The position numbers and the translations under genes are program-made. Of a DNA stretch of 6,509 nt, positions 1-5,214 are shown one piece after another. The stretch covers positions 1 through 6,509 of the forward strand of contig JACMLS010000979.1 in NCBI GenBank assembly GCA_014379485.1, read 5' to 3'. Each line of letters begins with the position of its first letter. The stretch's first letter is position 1. The stretch comes from Bacteroidia bacterium (GTDB lineage: Bacteria > Bacteroidota > Bacteroidia > B-17B0 > Aurantibacillaceae). The notes below the pieces were generated by a model. That model searched no databases, was not told the origin of the DNA, and was given only the letters and a program-made list of their open reading frames with translations.

Positions 1-1
1 A

Positions 2-802
2 ATGCGGATCAGAACCGTAAGGTTGAGAGGCCAGATCTCTCAGGGAATTTGTTTTCCTTTAAGCATTTTACCTGAAGGAACTTTGATCGAAGAAAATGTA
101 GATGTGACAGAAATTTTGGGAATTGAAAAATTCGAAGCGCCTGTACCTGCAAACCTTGGTGGTGTAGCCAAGGGCATGTTTCCCGGATTTATTCCTAAGA
201 CAGACGAAACACGCGTACAGGTTTTGCAAGACGTTCTTGATTTTTACTCAGGCGAAATTTGCTATGTTACCGAAAAACTTGACGGAAGTTCTTCGACCAT
301 TTATTTACGCGATGAAGTGTTTGGTGTTTGTTCACGCAACCTTGATCTTGTTGACGATGGCGAAAACAGCATGTGGAAATTTGTAAAAGAAAATAACCTT
401 GAAGAAAAATTAAGAAGCTTTGGTAAAAACATTGCTTTGCAAGGCGAAATTATTGGCGAAGGAATTCAAAAAAACAAATACAAACTAAGGGGTCAGAGCA
501 TCCACTTCTTTAACGTGTTTGATATTGATAAATTCGAATATTTTTCTTTTGAAGAGTTCTGCAAAACAATTTCAGGTTTCGGACTTCAAATTGTTCCTGT
601 ACTTGAAGAGAATTTTATACTGACCAACTCCATTTCTTCGCTGATCGAAAAATCAAAAATGAGATCTACGCTGAATAAAGATACATGGGCAGAAGGAATT
701 GTAATTCGTCCTTTGAAAGAAAACTTCGACAAGAAAATAATGAAAGGAAGAGTTTCTTTTAAAGCGATCAATCCTGAATTTTTAATTAAGCACGGTGAAT
801 GA
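2..802 (+). CDS. ATP-dependent RNA ligase, DRB0094/Rnl5 type (5' end outside window)
   Basis: This is a nucleotidyltransferase-superfamily RNA ligase, which seals nicks or breaks in RNA through a covalent lysyl-AMP intermediate. The 266 visible residues contain the family motifs in order: motif I KLDGSS at 92-97 (K92 is the predicted adenylated lysine), SRNLDL at 111-116, LQGEIIGEG at 146-154, the motif IIIa-like FFNVFDI at 169-175, motif IV EGIVIRP at 231-237 and motif V SFKAINPEFL at 252-261. The segment before motif I (RLRGQISQG near 8-15) matches the end of the N-terminal OB module of Deinococcus DraRnl rather than a natural start. That family is about 340 residues long and the lysine-to-end distance here is typical, so the C-terminus is complete and roughly 70 N-terminal residues lie upstream of the window. 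The ATG at base 2 is therefore probably an internal methionine. The stop codon directly abuts a repeat hairpin. The physiological RNA substrate cannot be read from the sequence. Confidence 0.88.
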   Translation: MRIRTVRLRGQISQGICFPLSILPEGTLIEENVDVTEILGIEKFEAPVPANLGGVAKGMFPGFIPKTDETRVQVLQDVLDFYSGEICYVTEKLDGSSSTIYLRDEVFGVCSRNLDLVDDGENSMWKFVKENNLEEKLRSFGKNIALQGEIIGEGIQKNKYKLRGQSIHFFNVFDIDKFEYFSFEEFCKTISGFGLQIVPVLEENFILTNSISSLIEKSKMRSTLNKDTWAEGIVIRPLKENFDKKIMKGRVSFKAINPEFLIKHGE

Positions 803-891
803 GGAACACTGATGGCACTGATTGAACAGATCAACGCAGATTTAATTTTTTTATCTTTGCAAATCAGTCTGATCTGTGTTATCAGTGTTCC
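803..891. repeat. Long imperfect inverted repeat between the RNA ligase and globin genes
   Basis: The outer arms are a perfect 11-bp inverted repeat: GGAACACTGAT at 803-813 and ATCAGTGTTCC at 881-891. Inside them, CAGATCA (827-833) pairs with TGATCTG (870-876), and GATTT (839-843) pairs with AAATC (861-865), leaving an AT-rich loop at 844-860. The left arm itself reads as imperfect units of about 10 bp (GAACACTGAT, GGCACTGATT, GAACAGATCA, ACGCAGATTT). Related single-arm copies occur at 1291-1320 and, in the opposite orientation, at 2358-2385. The element starts one base after the RNA ligase stop codon. There is no U-tract, so it is not a typical intrinsic terminator, although the transcript could fold into a protective 3' hairpin. 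Confidence 0.8.
852..859 (+). promoter_or_regulatory. Putative Bacteroidota -7 promoter box for the globin gene
   Basis: TATCTTTG is a perfect match to the Bacteroidota -7 consensus TAnnTTTG. It lies about 70 bases before the chosen globin start, inside the loop of the 803-891 inverted repeat. No convincing -33 TTG is seen at the usual 17-23 base spacing; the nearest upstream TTG (822-824) is 27 bases away. The call rests on the -7 box alone. Confidence 0.45.
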
Positions 892-928
892 CTTCTTTTG
901 TAGTATTTTTGCTAACAGAAATCAACAG

Positions 929-1306
929 ATGTCAGTAAAAAAAGAAATCAATTCAAAAGAGCAGATCGAAATTCTCATCAGGCATTTCTATTCAAAATTA
1001 TTGAAAGATGAAATGATCTCAAAGCATTTTGTTACTCTTGACCTGGAGCATCACATACCAAAAGTTGTTGCTTTCTGGGCTTTTGTGTTACTGGACGAAG
1101 CAGGCTATAACACAAACGTATTTGAAAAACACTTGCATTTGAATCTGGATATGGAACAAACAAAACGCTGGCTAAAACTTTTTACCGAAAGCATTGATGA
1201 ATTGTTTACAGGAGAAAAAGCTGAACTCGCAAAGCAGAGAGCAGAATCTATCGCTTATATTTTCGGAAGTAAATTTGAAGAAATAAAAAAGAGGAACACG
1301 GATTGA
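929..1306 (+). CDS. Group III truncated haemoglobin
   Basis: This is a small 2-on-2 globin of 125 residues that binds haem. Group III members are linked to O2 or NO chemistry rather than O2 transport, and the protein should be cytoplasmic as no signal peptide is visible. Hallmarks are F20-Y21 (Y21 as the distal B10 tyrosine), HHIPKVVAFWAFVL at 41-54 (a distal-helix histidine followed by the group III PK..xFW signature), KHLHL at 67-71 (H68 as the likely proximal F8 histidine, H70 as the alternative) and RWLKLF at 80-85 (W81 as the G8 tryptophan typical of group III). An in-frame ATG at 812 would add 39 residues, but these are translated from the inverted repeat and are hydrophobic and unlike globins. 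The ATG at 929 gives the usual family length and lies downstream of the TAnnTTTG box. The last four residues (RNTD) and the stop come from another copy of the repeat. Confidence 0.88.
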   Translation: MSVKKEINSKEQIEILIRHFYSKLLKDEMISKHFVTLDLEHHIPKVVAFWAFVLLDEAGYNTNVFEKHLHLNLDMEQTKRWLKLFTESIDELFTGEKAELAKQRAESIAYIFGSKFEEIKKRNTD

Positions 1307-1320
1307 ACTGATTTACACTT
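1291..1320 (+). repeat. Degenerate single-arm copy of the 803-891 repeat family
   Basis: GAGGAACACGGATTGAACTG at 1291-1310, followed by ATTTACACTT, matches the left arm at 801-829 (GAGGAACACTGAT, then the ATTGAAC block), with a shorter spacing between blocks. It overlaps the 3' end of the globin gene and supplies its TGA stop at 1304-1306. No matching opposite arm is visible in the 45 bases that follow. Confidence 0.6.
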
Positions 1321-1354
1321 ATTGGTTTTTGTCAGCAAGCAAATCAAACGCGCG

Positions 1355-2257
1355 TTACAGAAGATTTTTCATCGCATCAGAAATTTCGGGAAACTGAAAA
1401 GAATAACCCTCTTTCTGAATTTTTTCGGTGCTTACTTTACTTCCCTGCAAAAACATTCCGGCCATTTCGCCAAACATAATTTTTAAAACAAAGGCCGGCA
1501 CAGCGGGCGCCCACAGTTTTTTATTCAGCTGTTTTGCAATTGCGCCTGTAAGTTCTGCGTTCGATTGAAATTGAGGCGCGCTCGCATTAAAAATTCCTTT
1601 CATACTTTCATCTTCGATAGCCTTCAAAAAAATTCCGCAAATATCTTTTTCGTGTATCCACGGCACAATTTGCTTTCCGTTTCCCAAAGCAGAACCAATT
1701 CCTTTTTTTACAGGACCTGCCATTTTTACCAATGCCCCTCCTCTGCCAGAAAGTACAACTCCAACCCTAATAATTACAGTTCTGACTCCTGTACTGATAA
1801 TCCCATTATAAGATTCTTCCCACAAACGACAGCAGGTTCCCAAAAAATCTGAAGCAGCCGGATCTGCTTCTGTATAAATTTTTTCAGAAGAAACTGCACC
1901 GTAAAATCCCACAGCAGATGCTCCGATAAATGAAGAAAGTTTAATTTTATTTTTTTCAATAACATTAAAAAGCAATTCAGAACTTTTTACCCTGCTGTCA
2001 ATAATTTCTTTTTTCCTTTTTTCTGACCAACGCGCATCTGCAATTCCCATTCCTGCAAGGTGAACTATCGAGTCAATGTTTTCAAAAGCCCGTTCATCCA
2101 ATTTCCCTTCCTCAACATTCCATTTATAGGTTTTCACTTTTCCTGAAAGATTTTCTTTCCGGCCTAAATGAAGCACTTCGTATCCTTTACTCTGCAACAA
2201 AGGTGTAAGACCCTGGCCAATTAAACCACTTCCGCCGGTTATTAAAATTCTTTTCAT
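1355..2257 (-). CDS. TIGR01777-type NAD(P)-binding epimerase-like protein (SDR39U1/YfcH family)
   Basis: This is an atypical extended short-chain dehydrogenase of 300 residues, the normal size for the family. The Rossmann nucleotide-binding motif is ITGGSGLIG at 6-14. HLAG at 66-69 is the conserved segment after beta-4, SAVGFYG at 114-120 includes the tyrosine region of the SDR core, and GNGKQIVPWIH at 192-202 is a strong signature of the TIGR01777 group. The C-terminal part (about 248-295, starting WAPAVPAFVLKIMFGEMA) corresponds to the DUF1731 domain. The substrate is unknown for this family, and the name 'epimerase' is by homology only. The ATG is the first codon of the Rossmann strand, so the start is secure. 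The gene converges with the globin gene (48-base gap, no clear terminator) and diverges from the ferredoxin gene. No TAnnTTTG box was found upstream on its strand. Confidence 0.92.
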   Translation of the reverse strand: MKRILITGGSGLIGQGLTPLLQSKGYEVLHLGRKENLSGKVKTYKWNVEEGKLDERAFENIDSIVHLAGMGIADARWSEKRKKEIIDSRVKSSELLFNVIEKNKIKLSSFIGASAVGFYGAVSSEKIYTEADPAASDFLGTCCRLWEESYNGIISTGVRTVIIRVGVVLSGRGGALVKMAGPVKKGIGSALGNGKQIVPWIHEKDICGIFLKAIEDESMKGIFNASAPQFQSNAELTGAIAKQLNKKLWAPAVPAFVLKIMFGEMAGMFLQGSKVSTEKIQKEGYSFQFPEISDAMKNLL

Positions 2258-2284
2258 GTGTATATTATTTGTTTTTAAAAGGTC

Positions 2285-2338
2285 ACATGGAATACGCCAT
2301 ATTCATGTTCCGTTTGTACGCTTAGGTATATGGCTATT
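2285..2338. repeat. Two mutually exclusive hairpins in the divergent intergenic region
   Basis: Hairpin 1: ACATG-G-AATA (2285-2294, one bulged G) pairs with TATTCATGT (2300-2308) around loop CGCCA. Hairpin 2: AATA-C-GCCATAT (2291-2302, one bulged C) pairs with ATATGGCTATT (2328-2338) around a 25-base loop. Both use bases 2291-2303, so they cannot form together. The structures lie 28-81 bases upstream of the minus-strand epimerase-like start and upstream of the ferredoxin promoter box. They could be an operator or leader structure for the minus gene, or a degraded palindromic repeat. Confidence 0.4.
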
Positions 2339-2357
2339 TCATAAGCTCTTTAAAAAT

Positions 2358-2385
2358 AATCTGTGAAATCAGTGTATTCTGTGGC
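2358..2385 (-). repeat. Inverted single-arm copy of the 803-891 repeat family
   Basis: AATCTGTGAAATCAGTGTATTCTGTGGC resembles the right arm of the 803-891 element: AATCNGT, GATCTGTG and ATCAGTGT blocks recur with similar spacing, read opposite to the left-arm copies. It ends 20 bases before the -7 box of the ferredoxin gene, and its terminal TGTGG (2380-2384) sits where a -33 element would be expected. Confidence 0.5.
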
Positions 2386-2404
2386 TAAAATAAACCATTT
2401 CCCG

Positions 2405-2412
2405 TACATTTG
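2405..2412 (+). promoter_or_regulatory. Putative -7 promoter box of the ferredoxin operon
   Basis: TACATTTG is a perfect TAnnTTTG match, 13 bases before the ATG at 2426. Transcription starting a few bases downstream would leave a leader of fewer than 10 bases, an almost leaderless mRNA. The expected -33 position, about 20 bases upstream, holds TGTGG (2380-2384), a poor TTG match contributed by the repeat fragment. The box also argues against the in-frame upstream ATG at 2363. Confidence 0.55.
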
Positions 2413-2425
2413 CTTATCAAACACT

Positions 2426-2752
2426 ATGGAAAATTTAAAATTCGATAAACATGTCTTCATTTGCGTAAACCAACGGGCAGAGGGCGAAAAAAGAAGTTGC
2501 GGCGAAGGTCACGGAATGGCTTTGGTAACAGCGTTTAAAAAAACTATTAAGGATAAAAATCTTAACATAAAAGTCCGTGCTCAACGAGCAGGCTGCCTTG
2601 ATGTTTGTCATTTTGGACCCACATTAGTTGTCTATCCTGAAGGGATTTTTTACGTTGGAGTTGAATTAAAAGACGTTGAAGAAATTGTAGAATCTCATAT
2701 TAAAAATGATATTCCGGTTGAACGTCTTCGCTTAAAAAAAGAACATTATTAA
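2426..2752 (+). CDS. Thioredoxin-like [2Fe-2S] ferredoxin domain protein
   Basis: This is a 108-residue soluble electron carrier of the thioredoxin-fold [2Fe-2S] ferredoxin family (the type seen in Aquifex Fd and in NuoE-like domains). Four cysteines have the expected arrangement: C13 in HVFICVNQ, C25 in RSCGEGHG, and C57 and C61 in RAGCLDVCHFGP, i.e. Cx11C ... Cx3C, followed by the conserved GPTLVVYPEGIFY strand (64-76). The redox partner is unknown. The ATG at 2426 is preferred over an in-frame ATG at 2363 because the extra 21 residues are translated from repeat and promoter DNA and the family normally starts just before the HVFVC strand. Its stop overlaps the next start (TAATG), which implies translational coupling with the following small protein. 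Confidence 0.9.
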   Translation: MENLKFDKHVFICVNQRAEGEKRSCGEGHGMALVTAFKKTIKDKNLNIKVRAQRAGCLDVCHFGPTLVVYPEGIFYVGVELKDVEEIVESHIKNDIPVERLRLKKEHY

Positions 2753-3105
2753 TGAGCGAAGAATTTTCTATAGAAAAATTTAAAACAGATCAGATGGTTT
2801 TAATGAAAACCCTGGCTCAGATTGAAAAAGATTTTGACTTTATTGGAATAGAAATAAAATTTAAAGCGCAGGATACTCTTTCGCTTGAAGGTATTGCGGA
2901 AAAATTAAGGCCTGAAATTGCAGCTCTGATGCAAAAAAATTATCAGGGATTTTTGAATCTGCTTTACCGGATAGATTTGAATGAAACAAGATTAAAAAGA
3001 GAAATTGCAAACAATAAAGATACTGCTGTTGAGCAAATTATTTGTGAACTGATAATAAAAAGAGAATTACAGAAGGTGGTGATACGGTCATACTTCTCCC
3101 GATAG
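2752..3105 (+). CDS. Conserved small protein of unknown function, downstream of the ferredoxin
   Basis: The protein has 117 residues and is predicted to be mostly helical and cytoplasmic, with no cysteines near a cluster motif (one Cys at 97), no signal peptide and no membrane segment. The central part (about 64-85, GFLNLLYRIDLNE) resembles a short conserved protein that I recall from Bacteroidota genomes only as hypothetical, so I assign no function. The start ATG overlaps the ferredoxin stop by one base, which suggests co-expression and perhaps a functional link. The stop codon (3103-3105) falls inside the first palindromic repeat, so the last five residues (SYFSR) are repeat-encoded. The native C-terminus may have been replaced or shortened slightly by repeat insertion. 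Confidence 0.75.
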   Translation: MSEEFSIEKFKTDQMVLMKTLAQIEKDFDFIGIEIKFKAQDTLSLEGIAEKLRPEIAALMQKNYQGFLNLLYRIDLNETRLKREIANNKDTAVEQIICELIIKRELQKVVIRSYFSR

Positions 3106-3246
3106 CTATCGGGACCGCTCAGTATGACAAGGGGAAGGATTGACTTCATACTTCGACTCCGCTCAGTATGACAAAGACATACTTCGGCTCCGCTCAGTAT
3201 GACAAAGAGAAGGATTAAGGTCATGCTTCGACGGGCTCAGTATGAC
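3087..3246. repeat. Cluster of four REP-like palindromic repeats
   Basis: There are four copies of a palindrome with ends TCATAC...GTATGA: unit 1 at 3087-3128, unit 2 at 3146-3171, unit 3 at 3178-3201 and unit 4 at 3220-3246. Each keeps the core CTTC-(variable)-GCTCAGTATGAC. Units 1 and 3 are followed by nearly the same linker (ACAAgGgGAAGGATT and ACAAaGaGAAGGATT), so the array seems to have grown by duplicating a palindrome-plus-linker unit. Spacing is irregular (unit starts 59, 32 and 42 bases apart). It fills the 159 bases between the small protein and the GNAT gene and could form a series of hairpins in the operon mRNA. Minus-strand translation of this family gives the HTERSRSM-type peptides that are often mis-annotated as proteins. 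Confidence 0.88.
3098..3113. repeat. Perfect 16-bp palindrome nested inside repeat unit 1
   Basis: CCCGATAGCTATCGGG is a perfect palindrome in the middle of repeat unit 1. Compared with units 2 and 3, where TCATACTTC and CCGCTCAGTATGAC are joined by four bases (GACT or GGCT), unit 1 has 18 bases at the same point (3097-3114). The stop codon of the upstream small protein (TAG, 3103-3105) lies within it. As RNA it would form a stable stem, but no U-tract follows. Confidence 0.8.
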
Positions 3247-3264
3247 AGAAGAAAAAAATTAAAA

Positions 3265-3732
3265 ATGGAAATTAAGATTCGTAAGGGAGAGGAAAAAGAT
3301 ATTGCACGGGCGCTTGAACTGGTGCGTGAACTTGCACATTACGAAAAATGCCCTGATGAAGTGGAAGTTACTACTGAAGAAATGAGCAACTGGGGTTTTG
3401 GTGCCCACAAAGTTTTTGATTTTTTTGTGGGAGAAGCAAATGGAAAAATTGAAGGGATCGCTTTGTACTATTACAAATATTCTACCTGGAAAGGGAAATG
3501 TATCTTTTTAGAAGATATTATTGTAACAGAAAAAATGCGTGGAAAAGGAATCGGGAAATTATTATTTGAAGAAATTCTTAAAGTTGCCACAGAAGAAAAA
3601 GTGCGCAGGCTTGAGTGGCAGGTATTAGACTGGAACAAACCCGCCATAAATTTTTACGAAAAGTACAAAGCAAATTTTGATGGAGAGTGGATCAATTGCA
3701 AATTGACCAATAAGGATTTGAATTCTATTTAG
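3265..3732 (+). CDS. GNAT-family N-acetyltransferase, spermidine/spermine acetyltransferase-like
   Basis: This 155-residue acetyl-CoA-dependent acyltransferase covers a single GNAT domain. The acetyl-CoA pyrophosphate loop is RGKGIGKLL at 92-100, following strand beta-4 FLEDIIV at 81-87. The layout closely follows eukaryotic SSAT (SAT1/SAT2): LAHYEK at 23-28, GFGAHKVF at 44-51, ALYYYKYSTWKGK at 66-78, the LED acidic patch at 82-84, and WNKPAINFY at 123-131, with Y131 matching the SSAT general-acid tyrosine. A polyamine or related amine (thialysine-like) substrate is therefore plausible but inferred. An in-frame ATG at 3199 would add 22 residues, all translated from palindromic repeats 3 and 4, so the ATG at 3265, directly before the first beta strand, is chosen. 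It lies 11 bases upstream of the membrane-protein gene. Confidence 0.88.
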   Translation: MEIKIRKGEEKDIARALELVRELAHYEKCPDEVEVTTEEMSNWGFGAHKVFDFFVGEANGKIEGIALYYYKYSTWKGKCIFLEDIIVTEKMRGKGIGKLLFEEILKVATEEKVRRLEWQVLDWNKPAINFYEKYKANFDGEWINCKLTNKDLNSI

Positions 3733-3743
3733 AGTATTATTGT

Positions 3744-5171
3744 ATGAGTAAAGATTCCGGCACCTTATTAAAAAATCCTCTTTCGCTTTTTCTCTTTATC
3801 TCATTAGGGCTGTTTTACTTTGTTGTTGCCATTTTTTCAAGCGGTACCGGAGATGCAGGAGATAGTGTAAATCATTTTCTGTTTTCAAAATACGCTTTTC
3901 AACACCCGGTTTTATTTCTTGACCTTTGGAATAAACCGGTATTTACACTGCTCACCTCGCCTTTTGCGCAATTTGGTATTTCAGGGGTGAAAATTTTTAA
4001 TGCATTGTGCGGATGTTTCAGCGCGTTTTTGCTTTATAAAATTTCCTTTCACTATTCGCAAAAAAATAATTTCATTGTGTTTATTATTTTTGCTGCTTCT
4101 GCATTTTATTTTGCTGTTCTTAATTCTGCACTTACAGAACCGCTTTTCAATCTTGCCTTAATCGCCTGCATTTATTTTTACCTTAAGGAAAAATATGCTG
4201 CAAGTGCATTTCTCATTTCATTTCTTCCATTCATCAGACAGGAAGGTTATCCTATTCTGCTTTTCTTTTTATTTTTCTATTTATTCAATAGGAAATTTAA
4301 AGATTCGATGATGTTGATTACAGGGCATGCCCTTATCACAATTGCCGGAATTTTTCATCATCATAAATTTTTATGGGTATTTTCAAATAACGCAAATGCA
4401 TCTTATGGCCATTACGGGCATGGGGGCTGGTTCGACTATTTCCATAAGCTTGCATATATTTTGGGAAAACCTGCGTATTTATTTCTTGTCATTGGCTTGC
4501 TGATTCTGGTACTTCAATTTTTTAAAAATGAAAGCAAATTCAAATTTCTTTTTTCCGGAAAAAACTTACCTGCATACCTGTTCCTTCTTATCCTTTTGTC
4601 TCACGCAGTATTCTGGCGCTTCGGCTTGTTTAAATCAATGGGCATGGAACGTAATATGATCACGGTTTTTGGCTGCGCTGTTCTGATCTCTTTTACAGGA
4701 ATAAATTTTATCTTTGAAAAGATAAACAATGTAATTATTATGCGCGTTGTGGCAACTTTAGCTTCAATTGTTCTTATTGCCTATCCTTTTTACCCGGACT
4801 CAAAAAAAGTTCAGATTCCTGCAGATTTTAAATTGCAATATGAACAGGAATTAACTGCAGAAGCGGCAATACAAATAAGGCCTTTTCTTGCCACGCATAA
4901 ATTTTACTGCGGACTTCCTTACGCCTATTACTTATTAAAACGAGATCCGTTTGACAGTACAAATAACCCTGGCATTTACAAATTCTATCCGCGCAAAAAC
5001 CAGGGCGAAAAATGTGTTGTGATCTGGGACAACTGGCTTTCGGTAGTTGAATACGGTGTTGGACTGAATGAACTTGAGAATGATACTACCCTGACAAAAA
5101 TATTTTTTAAGGGAAATGAAAAACACCAGGTTGCAGTCTTTGCTTCGAACTTAAAAACGCGCGCAAGGTGA
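3744..5171 (+). CDS. Polytopic membrane protein, GT-C glycosyltransferase-like
   Basis: This 475-residue inner-membrane protein has about ten hydrophobic segments (roughly 11-33, 82-99, 110-127, 131-147, 152-182 as one or two, 188-204, 237-260, 273-290, 304-325, 330-348) and a C-terminal soluble domain from about 350. The acidic loop after the first helix (GDAGDS, 36-41), the TEP motif at the top of a later helix (131-133) and RQEG (165-168) are reminiscent of GT-C/PMT-like transferases, which use lipid-linked sugars on the periplasmic side. The overall similarity is weak and family assignment is inference. A His-rich stretch (HHH 205-207, then GHYGHGGWFDYFHK 222-235) probably forms an extracytoplasmic loop. 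The start is the first ATG after the GNAT stop (11-base gap), implying co-transcription. No sugar-pathway genes are adjacent to point to a substrate. Confidence 0.7.
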   Translation: MSKDSGTLLKNPLSLFLFISLGLFYFVVAIFSSGTGDAGDSVNHFLFSKYAFQHPVLFLDLWNKPVFTLLTSPFAQFGISGVKIFNALCGCFSAFLLYKISFHYSQKNNFIVFIIFAASAFYFAVLNSALTEPLFNLALIACIYFYLKEKYAASAFLISFLPFIRQEGYPILLFFLFFYLFNRKFKDSMMLITGHALITIAGIFHHHKFLWVFSNNANASYGHYGHGGWFDYFHKLAYILGKPAYLFLVIGLLILVLQFFKNESKFKFLFSGKNLPAYLFLLILLSHAVFWRFGLFKSMGMERNMITVFGCAVLISFTGINFIFEKINNVIIMRVVATLASIVLIAYPFYPDSKKVQIPADFKLQYEQELTAEAAIQIRPFLATHKFYCGLPYAYYLLKRDPFDSTNNPGIYKFYPRKNQGEKCVVIWDNWLSVVEYGVGLNELENDTTLTKIFFKGNEKHQVAVFASNLKTRAR

Positions 5172-5190
5172 TTGAGATTTTTTTTATTAC

Positions 5191-5198
5191 TAATTTTA
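5191..5198 (+). promoter_or_regulatory. Weak candidate -7 box upstream of aspartate kinase
   Basis: TAATTTTA matches TAnnTTTG except for its last base, and a TTG (5172-5174) lies 16 bases upstream, slightly closer than the usual -33 spacing. GAGG at 5201-5204 is a possible ribosome-binding site, 10 bases before the ATG. The 43-base gap after the membrane-protein gene equally allows read-through from the upstream operon. Confidence 0.2.
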
Positions 5199-5214
5199 AT
5201 GAGGATAGAAATTT

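Noticed and set aside
586..834. Minus-strand open frame overlapping the RNA ligase 3' end
   Set aside because: It is antisense to ligase motifs IV and V and runs into the repeat; no domain or promoter supports it.
812..928. N-terminal extension of the globin from the ATG at 812, resembling a hydrophobic signal segment
   Set aside because: It is encoded by the inverted repeat and lies mostly upstream of the promoter box; the globin fold starts after the ATG at 929.
1307..1354. Bidirectional terminator between the convergent globin and epimerase-like genes
   Set aside because: Only a weak AT-rich 7-bp pairing with a wobble (TTGGTTT with AAATCAA) is visible, with no GC-rich stem.
2964..3224. 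A minus-strand open frame of 86 codons containing HTERSRSM and LSGAE-like peptides
   Set aside because: It is the translation of the palindromic repeat array plus the antisense of a conserved gene. Such peptides are a known annotation artefact of this repeat type.
3087..3246. CRISPR array
   Set aside because: The repeats are palindromic, differ in length, number only four, and the intervals are unequal and themselves repeated, not unique spacers. No cas gene is present.
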